Shown here: positions 1 to 11,089 of the stretch, one piece after another
Layout of the letters: each line of letters opens with the position of its first letter
Position numbering within the stretch: position 1 is the stretch's first letter
Source of the DNA: Littorina saxatilis
Lineage: Eukaryota; Mollusca; Gastropoda; Littorinimorpha; Littorinidae
Reading direction: 5' to 3'
NCBI RefSeq assembly: GCF_037325665.1
Contig: NC_090259.1
Location: 33,087,238-33,151,237 of the forward strand
DNA: 64,000 nucleotides
Program-made: the position numbers and the translations under genes
Notes under the pieces: generated by a model
Told to the model about the DNA's origin: nothing
Database searches by the model: none
Seen by the model: the letters and a program-made list of their open reading frames with translations, nothing else

Positions 1-796
1 GTAGTTTTTAGTTTTTGTTTACTTTTGCCAGTTTGCCAGTTCGTTTTTGGAACTTTGCAAAGCAGTGTCGTGTCGTCTGTTTAGGTCTGGGGAAACGCCA
101 ATGAAAAGAGCCGAAGAATCCCCGAGCGTTTCTATTGGGTTTGCTTTTGATTTAATTATCCACGTATAACCTGCTTCCTGCAACTATGGTAACCTGGAAT
201 TTATTGCATGGGGAACATGAGATTTATTTCCCAGGTGTTTGTGAATGAAAACTCGTGAAAATGATGACAAGGACCTATGTCGAGATTGAAGTTGATTCCA
301 GTTGATTGGATGTTTCTGTCTGCATCTCTAGCTAAAGTTGGATTCACTTTGTACATGATATGTCAGTGAGAGAACCTTGAGAGACACAGAAGAGAGAGGA
401 CGTGTGTTGTTGTGAGATCCACTAACTGACAAGATGTAGTCAACTTTGTATTGTGGCTTGTGCCACCCGGCTTCGGTCGGGTAGGCGAAGGTGAGGAGGG
501 AAGCGAACACAGGAATAAAGTATGCCATGCCAGTATTCTGCTGTTGTCACAATGTCATCTGTTGTGTCCGTGAGTGAAAGTCCAGTGAGTCCGTAACACA
601 TCAGAGAAACAAAACATCAGTTTTCCCGAACCTTTCACAACATAACACGTATCAGTAATGGCAACGAGAGTTCCATGTCTTTTGTGAAAATGAGGGTAGT
701 CCTAATTATAAATAGGACCTTGAATACTGAGAAGTGTCGACAAAAAGCCGACCAGCAAAAACCCAATTATTTCTTTGCTGTTTCTTGGCAGCGGCC
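1..796. other. Region 3' of the histone H1 gene; no other gene seen
   Basis: No convincing coding region apart from the histone that starts at 797. On the minus strand this is the sequence downstream of the histone stop. AATAAA polyadenylation signals (TTTATT on plus) lie at about 200-205 and 223-228. A weak inverted repeat at about 700-720 (GTCCTA ... TAGGAC, 8-nt loop) is not the canonical 6-bp/4-nt histone mRNA stem-loop, and I found no such stem-loop here. This suggests a polyadenylated, replication-independent histone message. Confidence 0.5.
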
Positions 797-1327
797 TTAT
801 TGGGCCTTGGTGGGCTTGGTGGCCTTCTTGGCAGGAGACTTTGCTTTCTTAGGCTTGGCAGCCTTCTTGGCAGGAGACTTGGCCTTCTTGGGCTTGGCAG
901 CCTTCTTGGCGGGAGACTTGGCAGCCTTCTTAGCAGGAGACTTGGCAGCCTTCTTAGCAGCGGGCTTCTTGACGACCTGAGGCTTCTTTGCCTTAGCGGG
1001 CTTCTTGGCGGCGACCTTCTTTTCGCCCAGACGGAAGGATCCAGCTGCTCCGGTTCCCTTAACCTGCTTGAGAGTACCAGCCTTGACGCCAGCCTTCAGA
1101 CCGGTCTTGACACGGGCGTTGATCACCTCGTTGCCGACCTTGTAGTTGGCCATGATGTACTTGAGGATGGCCTGACCAGAGGAACCACCACGCTCCTTCA
1201 GGGCGCCGACAGCGGCAGCGATCATAGCGATGTACTTGGGATGGTCTGCGGGTTTTGCTTGCTTCCTGGCCTTGGCGGCCTTCTTGGCGGGGCTCTTGGC
1301 CGGAGCGGCAGCGGCGACGTCAGACAT
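797..1327 (-). CDS. Linker histone H1 (H1.0/H1-delta-like)
   Basis: Intronless gene for a 176-residue basic protein that binds linker DNA at the nucleosome entry/exit and compacts chromatin. A short Ala/Lys/Pro N-terminal tail (residues 1-27) is followed by a winged-helix globular domain at about 28-101, from DHPKYIAMI through [12 protein letters not shown] and YKVGNEV to [14 protein letters not shown]-terminal tail of about 75 residues is built from SPAKKAAKP-like repeats, with several SPAK sites typical of cyclin-dependent kinase targets. Length and composition are normal for the family. The DHPKY start and GAAGSFRL end resemble the H1.0/H5 and molluscan orphon H1-delta class (family knowledge). 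The ATG chosen is the first in the frame and gives the usual MSD start. No core histone genes lie nearby in the window, so this is not part of a visible histone cluster. Open frames on the opposite strand are shadows of the repetitive tail. Confidence 0.96.
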   Translation of the reverse strand: MSDVAAAAPAKSPAKKAAKARKQAKPADHPKYIAMIAAAVGALKERGGSSGQAILKYIMANYKVGNEVINARVKTGLKAGVKAGTLKQVKGTGAAGSFRLGEKKVAAKKPAKAKKPQVVKKPAAKKAAKSPAKKAAKSPAKKAAKPKKAKSPAKKAAKPKKAKSPAKKATKPTKAQ

Positions 1328-1499
1328 GATGATGATAGAGAAGTAGCGGTGAACTGAAATGCGGAGCGGTGTATTGACTAGCGAGCGACCTGAGCGAATG
1401 GTACCAAAATTGCATCCCCGAGAGAGAGAGAGAAAATGTAAGTTTTACGCCCTCACGGCAAAGCCATTAGGGGCATGTTACACGGGAAAACCCGGCTTT

Positions 1500-1720
1500 G
1501 TATGAAAATAAAAAAATAAAAATGCAGGGGGGGGGGGGGGTTGTAGACAGCTGGCTGCCGGCTGCTAGAGGAGACCTGAAATGGGCTAGGGACCGGGTTG
1601 GGTCGTCTTGGGTCAGTGCTGAAATGGTTACTTTATTGGCTGTTGGCCGAACGGACACCCGAGCTTCATATGCATCCCCCCCCCCCCCCCCCCCCCCCCC
1701 TTATTTATAGACAACGCGCG
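1500..1720. repeat. Homopolymer tracts: poly-G (about 1527-1541) and poly-C (about 1676-1700)
   Basis: A run of G and, 140 bp later, a run of C of over 20 bases. They lie upstream of the histone gene. Exact lengths are unreliable in any assembly. Short open frames across them encode only proline or glycine runs. Confidence 0.7.
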
Positions 1721-2888
1721 GGCTGCATTGAAAGCGGCACACAGCCGCAGCTGAATCGCCCCTCGCACGGCCTCCTCGAGCCTATTTTGTGTTTGTTGAC
1801 ACTTGTTTTCTTGCTCGCGCTACTCACCAGAGCATCAAATCATATAAACATTGCATATGTCCAGAAACTCCTGATAACAACCTTTAATTTGATATAATTT
1901 TTGAGTCCGAATTCGCTCTCTGCGCAGAGAAATCAGCAAAAAACGTCTCATCACTCAACCCTCAGAAACAACTTCATGACACTAAATCGTTCCAAAATAC
2001 ACAAAATCCGCAGGTTAATGATTATAAAATATGTTCATAAAATAAAATGACGTTTAGTTTACCCACTCATATAATTTTATTCCTTTGATCGCATAATTTT
2101 AAGTCCGTATGATAAGCTTTCTGACCTGACTAAAATAAAACACAAATCTCATCCTCGGCGGTTTTGAGCCGATTTCCTCTTTATTCTTACTATTTTTTCA
2201 GTTTCCATTTTCTTCGCTTTACGTGAGGATATTGCATTAAAAATGAACTGTGATATGAAAATGAATACGTCCCTTTCAAGTACATCAATTTAAAATGTAC
2301 TTGTTGAAATAAAAGCTTGTTTTACAACGATCAAAATATTGCTGCTTTTCTCTCGCAACGATCCATTTTCCCTCGAATCTTTGTGATCCAGGATTACAAA
2401 ATATTTTCCCTTCTACAGCATAATCATCGAACATTTGTATATCCATTAAAGAACAAAACACATTGAGAATTTGATGTTCATTCTAAATCACTGGTTATTT
2501 CGGGTATAGAAAATACGTGATCTTGTGAAGAAGGTTTGTTTTTTGGCTATGGTAACCGGAATTTGACTAAATAGTGTTTGGGAAAACGGCGTGAACAATT
2601 CTGGTCAAATTGCTCGGATCTTTTACAACGGATGTTTGGTACTTAAACATTTTCCTTCAGATATAGTATGGTGGTCTGCGTGTATTTAATAGTACATTTA
2701 CTTTCAGGGAATAGGTTAAAAAGGGGCAAATTGCGAAAAATATTTGGTGTTTGGTTCGAATGCAAAATGGCGATCAGGATTTTCAACGTCAACATTTCTG
2801 GCGCGTCCAGGCTATACTTAATCTATTTTCACGGACCCTTCAAGATTCAAACTTATTATTGGCATATACATGTACATGGACAATTCTT
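1720..2888. other. AT-rich intergenic sequence, nothing recognised
   Basis: No open frame with family features, no obvious tandem repeat and no transposon termini that I could recognise. Confidence 0.4.
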
Positions 2889-2890
2889 AA

Positions 2891-3616
2891 AGGCACAGTA
2901 AGCCTCCCGTAAACCATCACAGATACTGTCAGGCTTTTACACACAGTACAAACACCCTTCCATTTGAACACTCACCAAACGGGAACATCCTAGGTGCCCT
3001 CCGTAAAGAGCGAGCAATTTTCAAAGAATTTATTTTTGCGTGGTTTATCTTACCCTTGAGCCATCGTGAACCCGTGTGATCAAGTTTCCCTTTTTCACAA
3101 TGTAGTCGTCAGTTAGTAATTTGAATGCGACTCGCTGTGAGCTTATCTGCAATAGCACGTTATTGAGTACCTCTGACTATGCACGAAACAAACGGCTGTG
3201 GTTCACAAGAACTCTAGCGATGGCTTTTGACTGTTCCGAGGAACTGGCGATAGGTACATGTATAAACCGTCGTCTGCTACGAGAACCACGACCTTGCGTG
3301 ACCCTGCTTCCGGGCTTTTCTTTTTTCAAACTTTCAAAACTTCGAATTGTACTGATCTTGTCTTGATGAAAAAAGAATTCTTTTATGATTTAAGAATGTT
3401 TGTGTAACAAGCTGTCAAGTTATTATTTAGATTTTAAAAGTTAGGTCTAGCGCCAAAACGCACCACGGTCCGATTGTCTCTGACACTCTCTCCGCAAAAT
3501 TAATTCTTTGAAAATTGCTCGCTCTTTACGTAGGGCACCTAGAATGTTCCCGTTTGGTGAGCGTTCAAATGGAAGGGTGTTTGTACTGTGTGTAAAAGCC
3601 TGACAGTATCTGTATC
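2891..3616. mobile_element. Long-terminal-inverted-repeat foldback MITE, right end truncated (family L)
   Basis: Starts GGCACAGTAAGCCTCCCG and shows inverted arms of roughly 130 bp. The left arm includes TTTACACACAGTACAAACAC and the right arm, near 3500-3616, includes its complement followed by AAAGCCTGACAGTATCTGT. The outermost right end is missing. The same family is more complete at 39444-40480. No transposase is encoded, so this is non-autonomous. Confidence 0.65.
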
Positions 3617-4136
3617 TTAAGACAAAGAAAGAATTGGTGGGACTGGGATATACCCTAATGATAGGAAGTGGAACGGACACGCACCACGGCGGCCGTTTAT
3701 AGCTGTCAGAATTTGTATTTTCTGAATATGTGCTTAGGGCACCAATATATAGCACTTAGCAGATATTATAAACACAAGATATCCGCTTGTGTGTGTTAAA
3801 TTAGGCAAAATAATTCATTGGATGTGTTTGCTTTGATAAAATCAGCCGGAGGTAAAAGTCCGGTGACTGCGTCGAAAATATAGGTCACTGCATGTGTGTG
3901 TTGTGGTGTAGGCAGCGATGGACGTGGCATTTAAAAAAAACCATTTTTTTTTTATCCTATTGGGGTATTTATTTTCAATTCTTTCGGCACAGTTTGCTGT
4001 CAAATCATACTGGTTTTGATTGCTATCAGGTGTCATCCATTCGATCGTTGCTCATGATTTGTCAGTCTTTCGTCACAGTGCCAGTCCCTCTTTCTGTCCG
4101 TTATTTCCGTTAACACTTTCTCTTACTGAACTAAGA

Positions 4137-4204
4137 AAGTTCTCGTCGCGATATAACCTTCGTGGTTGAAAACGACGTTAAACACCAAATAAAGAAAGAA
4201 AGAA
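4137..4204 (+). mobile_element. SINE 3' end (GAAA tail family)
   Basis: CGTCGCGATATAACCTTC followed by GAAAACGACGTTAAACACC and an (AAAG)n-type tail. The same 3' end occurs in reverse at 10438-10502 and at the end of the more complete SINE at 56514-56936. Confidence 0.6.
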
Positions 4205-4353
4205 CTAAGAAAGTTTTCTGGATCAAACTCGGTATTCATATCAACAATTATGAGAGGAAATCCTTAGAGCATCATGCTGAAGTGTTCCCCGACAGTTTTC
4301 ATTGAGAAAATATGTCCTTCTTTCAAACGTTCAACAGTGCTTTAAAAAGGTTC

Positions 4354-4356
<3 letters not shown>

Positions 4357-4388
<32 letters not shown>
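4357..4388. repeat. (CA)n microsatellite
   Basis: About 16 uninterrupted CA dinucleotides. Confidence 0.9.
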
Positions 4389-4392
<4 letters not shown>

Positions 4393-4740
4393 ACGCAGCG
4401 TCGTTTATCAGGCTTTACGATCGATCGCATTGACATTGGCATTGACTAAACACACGTTCGACTTGGATGTTACCAAGTGGAAAATAATTGCGGTACATGT
4501 ATTAATTTTCACGCCGGTACCTCCGCTGCACACCAAAAATAGCCGGGGCCCCTTGCTGTGCACCGGGGCCGAGCCACGTGAGGTGAGTTTCTGCACTAAA
4601 TCTTCTCTGTTTTCTCCAAAATGACATATCATCACGTAACTGGCGTTTGTACTTCGACCTAAGGTGTTATAGCATCCCATCATCGATTTTATTCTTTCCC
4701 TCGATTCAATTGTGAACTCTGAGCTTCGATTGTTTATGCT

Positions 4741-5300
4741 TTTTAAGTGAATTATGTGTAAATATTGACTTTCCACAATTATTACGGAAAATCAAGCTTA
4801 TCAAACAAGCTGCAGAGAATTGGAATGTAATTATTGGTTATTTGTTGACATCTGGCTCAAGTGGTGTCCACTAACTTCACGCGGTTGAATCATATTTCTT
4901 GAATCTCTACTGTCACTGAACGATTTTGTTGCTGCGCACCGGGGCCATGTCTCTATTGTGAGGGCTGAGCACCGGGGCCATGTCTCTATTGTGAGGGCTG
5001 AGCACCGGGGCACTTATGTGCTGCGCACCGGGGCCAGTGATGTATGTGTAAATTCGGACCTTCCACAGTTATTACGGAAAATCAAGCTTATCAAACAAGC
5101 TGCAGAGAATTGGAATATAATTATTGGTTATTTGTTGACATATGGCTCAAGTGGTGTAATATAAATTCATGCGGTTGAGTCATATTTCTTGAATCTCTAG
5201 CGTCATTGAACGATTTTGTTGCTGCGCACCGGGCTATGTCTCTGTTTTGAGGGCTGTATACTGACCTGGGCACTAATTTGCTGCGCATATGGGCCAGTAC
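4741..5300. repeat. Two-copy 290-bp tandem repeat with GCACCGGGGCC motifs
   Basis: ATTACGGAAAATCAAGC occurs at 4781 and again at 5071. The following 150 bp are also repeated with about 90% identity. Both copies end in GCTGCGCACCGG, and between them short GCACCGGGGCC-containing units are repeated several times (about 4930-5035). The same motif recurs near 7665-7710. No coding function seen. Confidence 0.75.
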
Positions 5301-5346
5301 TACCGTGAGGGAATAATTTATAAAGTATTGTCTGTCTCAGATCTAT

Positions 5347-5351
5347 ACACA

Positions 5352-5425
<74 letters not shown>
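5347..5425. repeat. (CA)n microsatellite
   Basis: About 80 bp of CA dinucleotides with one or two interruptions. Confidence 0.9.
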
Positions 5426-5431
<6 letters not shown>

Positions 5432-5944
5432 ATAATAACGCTGACGTTCGGTCGTTTTTAAAAATGGGTTTGTTCTGCTTTGCAGGTGAACAAATGGATC
5501 AGTTTAGATGTTACTACTGCAAATTCAAATTTCGAGAGTTCAGGACGTTATTTGACACATTGTCGATGTGCATTCGAATGAACCATTGAAGATTCGTTTT
5601 TTGTCGCTGAATGAAGTGACTGGAAAGAGTACCTATTTCAGAAAAGACTTTGGCGTTCTTCCATTTATTCAATAAAAATCAGAAATAAAGAAATCCGCAG
5701 AAATCCACCCAAATTCGGATCAACGTAGGCCTCCTAAAGTTTGGCAACTTCTGTCCCCAACTGTAGCCATAGTTTGGCAACAAAGGATCCTTCTTTATCG
5801 GGAAGAAAATTTCTCAAGACGATCTCAGTATTCGTTCGTGGGATAAGCTTACCTCCAACTTCGCTGGGAATAAACCTGCGGGCACCTTTACCTGCCCGCG
5901 CATGTGTATTGCAAACAATGAGAACAAGAACTACAAGAACTCTC
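5426..5944. other. Non-coding, nothing recognised
   Basis: Unique-looking sequence with no open frame showing family features, no tandem repeat and no recognisable transposon ends. Confidence 0.35.
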
Positions 5945-6020
5945 AGCTGGAAGAAAATGTTCCATTTTTATGTACTGTTTTAATGGACAATAAAGTGCTA
6001 TTATTGTTATTGTTATTGAA
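5945..6020 (+). mobile_element. Probable retroposon 3' end with (ATTGTT)n tail
   Basis: A GTACTGTTTTAATGGACAATAAAG-type end runs into ATTATTGTTATTGTTATTG, the pattern of a LINE or SINE 3' terminus. Only the end is recognisable. Confidence 0.35.
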
Positions 6021-6122
6021 CTACGAGAAGAGTAGACGATGTTCTCAATAAAGCAATAGATGATTGCCACATACTGGGGAAGGGCTTATAGGTGGCTTCT
6101 TGATTGCATAATAACCGTCCTC

Positions 6123-6589
6123 AGGGGCGGACCTAGGGGGGGGTTCCTGGGTGCCCGGAACCCCCCCCCCCCATCCGTTTTTTTTGTGTATTTTTTTTTG
6201 TAAGTAAAAGCGCTTGTGCTTTCCTTCCTTCCAAATGCAACATGCTTGAAACTGACGAGAAACTCAAAGGCTAACCCCCCTCCGAATTATTTTTGAAATG
6301 ATTAGTTATACTGAAATAGTAGTTCATATAAAATAGCACATTGCCTTCTCAAAGTCAAAGGTGCACATATTTGTACACGCATATTTACTGAATAGATACC
6401 TTGTTATCTTCCAGGAGAGGCCTCCGATTGACCTAAAAAAATAAAATTCCTTCAGCATCTGGGGGGCTTCACCCCCCAGACCCCCCACCAGGGCTTTGCC
6501 CCTGGACCCCACCGGGGCCTGAGCGGCCCCTGGACCCCTGCTCCAATTTGGAACCCCCCCCCCCTTATTCACAACTAGGTCCGCCCCTG
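6123..6589. mobile_element. GC-rich foldback element, termini CAGGGGCGGACCTAGG
   Basis: Left end CAGGGGCGGACCTAGG and right end CTAGGTCCGCCCCTGG are inverted copies. The interior holds G and C runs and GACCCC/GGGGTC palindromes. Relatives: 45081-45355 and 60504-60819. No transposase seen. Confidence 0.6.
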
Positions 6590-6949
6590 GTCCTCTTCAA
6601 GCATGTTCAAATATTTATATTTTATTGACAGTCGTGCTTGAAGAGGGCTGTCATTATTCAATCAATTTTGTAAGGGACAGGCCTATAGACCTTGCGGAAC
6701 CAAGGTCCCTGCAGGTAACAATGTGAAGAAAAACTGAATAGCTAGCAGACGACAGCTAATGTTGTGTCCCCTCGGGACAAGCTGACAAACTGGATCTGGA
6801 TCTGGATAGGTTACGTTGCAGGAGCCAGTGGTGGCTATCGTCGCAACGGGTGAGAGAGCGCAGCATAAAAGGTGTTAAAATGTTTAAAAGTCTTGCTATA
6901 CATGCCCTTCCAGGTTGGTGATGTCAACCGATGGAATATGGGCAGTGTT

Positions 6950-7295
6950 AAAATCTGGATAAAAACACCGAGTTTCGTAAAGCCTTTGCTTAGCCTGAGT
7001 AGACTCTCCACAACTCTATTCTGTTTTGGAACTCTCTACCCTGCATGTGCTTTATGGTCTATTTGTCAATGGTATCTTTGTGTGTGCGCGTGCGTGCGTG
7101 CGTGTGTGTGTGTGTATGTGTGTGTGTGTGTGTACTTTTAACATTGTACGCTAAGTTTTGCTTAGTGCTTGGGATCTTGGTGTTATGTCTCAGTTAAATG
7201 TATGCTTTGTATGCTTGTTGATTTGTGCTAGTTTATTCTATAATTAATTTGTAAAGCGCCTGGAGCCAATTGATGGGACTCGCGCTATAGAAAAG

Positions 7296-7342
<47 letters not shown>
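6950..7342 (+). mobile_element. 3' terminus of a truncated LINE with (ATT)n tail
   Basis: The frame around 7020 reads FWNSLP, a motif seen at the C-terminus of CR1/L2-like non-LTR retrotransposon polymerases. It is interrupted by a (TG)n tract at 7085-7131. The 3' end reads TGTAAAGCGCCTGGAGCC ... GCGCTATAGAAA and then about 14 ATT units, the classic form of such a retroposon tail. The rest of the element is absent. Confidence 0.6.
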
Positions 7343-7920
7343 GTGAATGCGCTGGCAGTTGCTGAGGGCGCCACAGGGTCTTTCAGGTGGTTCCACTCAG
7401 CTGGCGTCCTAACAAAAAATGAGTTCCTGTACGATTCCGATCTACTGTCTGGAATTTTGAAGGGCCTCGAGTTGTTATAGGCTTGTTTTTCAACTGGATT
7501 ATCTGATGTACACCCGTGGAACTTTGTTGGTCTGATTTTCCGCTTGTTCTTGTCCGCGGGGGTGAGAAAACTTTCTGGGGGTATTTCTTAAGTACGGTCG
7601 CAATCGAAAACAGTATGCTACACACTTTGAAGGAGCATGATAACACGTTTATTACTGGCCGCGGTGCGCAGCATCAATTGCACAAATAGTGCCCCGGTGC
7701 GCAGCCCAGTGTCACCGTACTTTTGTCGCGCGTGAATTCAGTAAATTCCCCATTGTAAGGAACCGACGGCATATAGCAATTAAACGTTCGTATTCGTACA
7801 CACACACTCACACACACACACAAAGAACATAAAAAAAATAAAAAACAAGCAAAAACGAGACGCACAAAACCTGCAGGACACGAATTCAAAGCGTGGTCTA
7901 ATGAGACAAAGCAAGTGGGG
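7343..7920. other. Non-coding; one GCGCAG/GCCCCGG motif cluster
   Basis: No gene. GGTGCGCAG / GCCCCGGTGCGCAGCCC at about 7665-7710 echoes the 4741-5300 repeat. Confidence 0.35.
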
Positions 7921-7924
7921 GAGA

Positions 7925-8166
7925 CACACACATGCACATAACCACTCCTTCACACACACACATGCACATAACCACTCCTTCACACACACACATGCACATA
8001 ACCACTCCTTCACACACACATAACCACTCCTTCACACACACACATGCACATAACCACTCCTTCACACACACAGTCACACGTACACTCACACAAGCTAGCA
8101 TATAATCATTCACACAAGCATGACATGCGCACAAATCACACACACATTCACACACGTGCCCAAGCA

Positions 8167-8211
<45 letters not shown>
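7925..8211. repeat. 30-bp minisatellite followed by (CA)n
   Basis: Units of CATGCACATAACCACTCCTT plus CA repeats occur at 7931, 7961 and 7991 (period 30), with further variants to about 8070. A pure (CA)n tract of about 40 bp follows at 8171-8211. Open frames here are only cysteine/valine or threonine/histidine repeats. Confidence 0.85.
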
Positions 8212-8213
<2 letters not shown>

Positions 8214-10437
8214 TTTGACTTTTGTGGTTAACGCTTTTATTAAAAAATACAGTTTTATAGCATTTTAGATATAAATCTAATATAGAGATAAGATTATAAA
8301 AGTAACAATATTATTAACATATCATGTTATTGACGGTGGAATGTGCACTAATGCTAAAACAACCACAAAAATGTTACACCCATATCCCAAAAATGTGCTT
8401 GAAAATAACCTGAAAAACCCAACATAACTTTCAAGCAAACCACCAAATTCACAACAAGAACTTTTTAACCTGCATTACACGAAACTTGTGATAGAAGCTT
8501 GCAAAACTTCATATTTCTAGTTCTACTTTAAGGATGTTTGAAAGATGATAGAAGCACACATATAGTAAATAATAGTTTTAAAAATGAGAAATAAACAACT
8601 TCCAGTAAAAACACATTGATTTTGACATGCACAAACGAAAGTAGAATGGTTGTAGTTTTGTAAAAAGTAGAAAACGAAAAATCATGAAAAATCGTAATTT
8701 TTGTGTTTGACAATGGTGTCTCCTACCCTTAAACAAAATTCTTAAGATGTTCAGGTTTATCCATGTATGAAACGTTCAGCATCAAACACGCTTTGGACAG
8801 TTACTGTTTCCAGTGAACTCGAAAGGATATCCTATTGACCCAAAACTCCTTTGATCTTTGCTCCTTCAAAGCTGGAATATTACTTCCTAAGTTTTACTCT
8901 ATTTAAGGACATCCTGAAACTTCATTGCATACAAGAATGGAGAGAAAAAAATCAGTAACAAAGCCATAGCTTACAAAGTATACTTCATCTACTGTGCAAG
9001 TCTAACTCACACAAAAACACTACACAGGCAAAGTAACACAAAACGCTGAAATGTGAACTTGGAAAATCCTTTTTAACCTAGGATAACTCATGATTTAAAC
9101 TACTAGCAGAAGGAAAAAGTACAACTATAATCTCAAAATTCAACTAACATTAAAAAAAAATTGTAAATCAATGTATTTGACAGGAAAATGAACTGGTGGC
9201 AAGAATATAACAAGCAATACAGTAACTTGAGCTGAAAAGATGCAACTAGTAAGCAACATACATAGGAACAACTGACACACTTAACAAGCAAAGCCTTTCA
9301 TAGTATTGAAAAATTACCAATTGGCATGTGATAAGGGTCGCTTGAAAGTATATTTAAGCTTCTATAAAAGATAAACACACTTTAAATATTCCAGCCAAAA
9401 AATCACTATGACGCTAAAATTCGCAATAGCCTTGCTGATCCAAAAATACTGTGGTGAAATGCATGGTTTACTTAAAACCAAACAGGTATGGCAGTGATGA
9501 CTTTCAAAGCAAAGCATGCAAACCCTTCCTGACTAATCAAAAACGACATTTCTTATTGGTGTGCAGTCATACTGAGAGTCTGTCATGTTTTCTTTATTTG
9601 GTCCACTCAAAACAAACTAACAATTGTTCTCTGTCCACCAAAACGAACTAGCATTAGAATTGAGAGAAAAAATCTGACACAAGTTATTTAACAAGCAAAA
9701 AGGTAAGAGACTCTACATCTAGGTATAATTTAGTTTAGGCAGTGAATTATTTACAACAAGATTATTTGAACAAAAGAGAACCACAGAACCACTTTGCAAG
9801 AACAATGCATTACCAAAGAATGAGAGATAAAACTAAGCTTCTGTATGGAAAGCTTCATTTCAAGAATGTGTGTGACTTTTTAGATTGTAAATTGTTCAGA
9901 GCAGCAGATGAACTCAAAATGCTACTATTCATTCTAGCAGAATAATTTTGAAGATGTCATTTTTCTGTTTAACTGAGCTACCGAAAAAGACAATTCTTTG
10001 GCTCAATACCAGATGCTGCAGAACACACATTTAGAAGACACAACAACACAAAAAATAAATGAGAAAAAAATAAAACTGCAATACATAGGTGGCAAAGAAA
10101 ACAAAGAAAAATAAATCACCAGAATAAAAAATTCGCTATTAAAAAAGAAAACGGCCGCATTAGGCCAAATGTCCTGCACAACAGGGAAAATGGAAAGGTG
10201 CGTAGCATTGACATAGACATTCAGATTTTACCAGATTTTGTTCTGTGTACACCAAGTCAAACATCAGAAACATGGGGAAAACACAGCGAGACAGAAAAGC
10301 AAACGTAGAATGGTTCCACCCAGCCAAGCCACAGCTCCAGTGGAACCCCCCCTTTTTAAGACCTTGCTTTTCAGATTTTCAGTCCATAATTTCTGTAAAT
10401 GTACCCCCATTTTGAGACTCCTCCTTTATAATACATG
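8212..10437. other. AT-rich non-coding block 3' of the DDAH-like gene
   Basis: More than 2 kb with no supported gene. It could be intergenic or, read on the minus strand, distal 3' UTR of the gene ending at 15138. An AATAAA signal on minus is visible near 8237. No TE termini recognised. Confidence 0.35.
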
Positions 10438-10502
10438 TTCTTTCTTTCTTTCTTTGGTGTTTAACGTCGTTTTCAACCACGAAGGTTATATCGCGACGGG
10501 GG
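10438..10502 (-). mobile_element. SINE 3' end (GAAA tail family), reverse orientation
   Basis: (TTTC)n followed by GGTGTTTAACGTCGTTTTC and GTTATATCGCGACGG, the reverse complement of the 4137-4204 tail. Only the end is present. Confidence 0.55.
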
Positions 10503-10654
10503 AAGGGGGGAGATGGGATAGAGCCACTTGTCAATTGTTTCTTGTTCACAAAAGCACTAATCAACAAGAAGAGCAAACGCTCGATCGAGTCACTTTCGCA
10601 GTTCTGAATATTATATGAGGCATCAGATGGACAGGAAGAAATTGCTATTCACAA

Positions 10655-11085
10655 CACAATGAGTCACGTTCACATAAAATTTGAGCCCGGTCACTTTTAT
10701 AGTTTCCGAGAAAAGCCCAACGTTAAGTTGTGTGTTGCCGAACAGAAAAGGCTAGTTATCTCCCTTGTTTTTCTGATAACGTTCGTAAAAGGCTACAGAT
10801 GTAAATACTTTGATGTAAAGAATAATCCTACAAAGTTTCAATCACATCCGATGAACTTTGTCAAAGATATAAAATGTCTAATTTTTCCTTTGACGCTGAA
10901 ACCATCGTTAAAGTGTAGAGGTCATTGGAGGTCACGACTAAACAAAATATGAGCCCGATCGCTTTGATAGTTTCCGAGAAAAGTCCAACGTTAAGGTGGT
11001 GTCTACGGACGGCCGGCCGGACGGACAGACTAACACTGACCGATTACATAGAGTCACTTTTTCTCAAGTGACTCAAAAAATTGCT
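10655..11085. repeat. Interspersed repeat ending in GAGTCAC...GTGACTC inverted motif
   Basis: A segment containing GTTTCCGAGAAAAG(C/T)CCAACG occurs twice within 300 bp. It ends with GACGGACAGACTAACACTG and CATAGAGTCACTTTTTCTC AAGTGACTC. The insertion at about 26328-27156 has the same style of ending, so both may belong to one family. No coding content. Confidence 0.45.
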
Positions 11086-11089
11086 CCAG

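Noticed and set aside
734-1357. Long plus-strand open frames over the histone gene
   Set aside because: They are antisense shadows of the GC-rich, repetitive H1 tail; the minus-strand frame has the full H1 domain structure.
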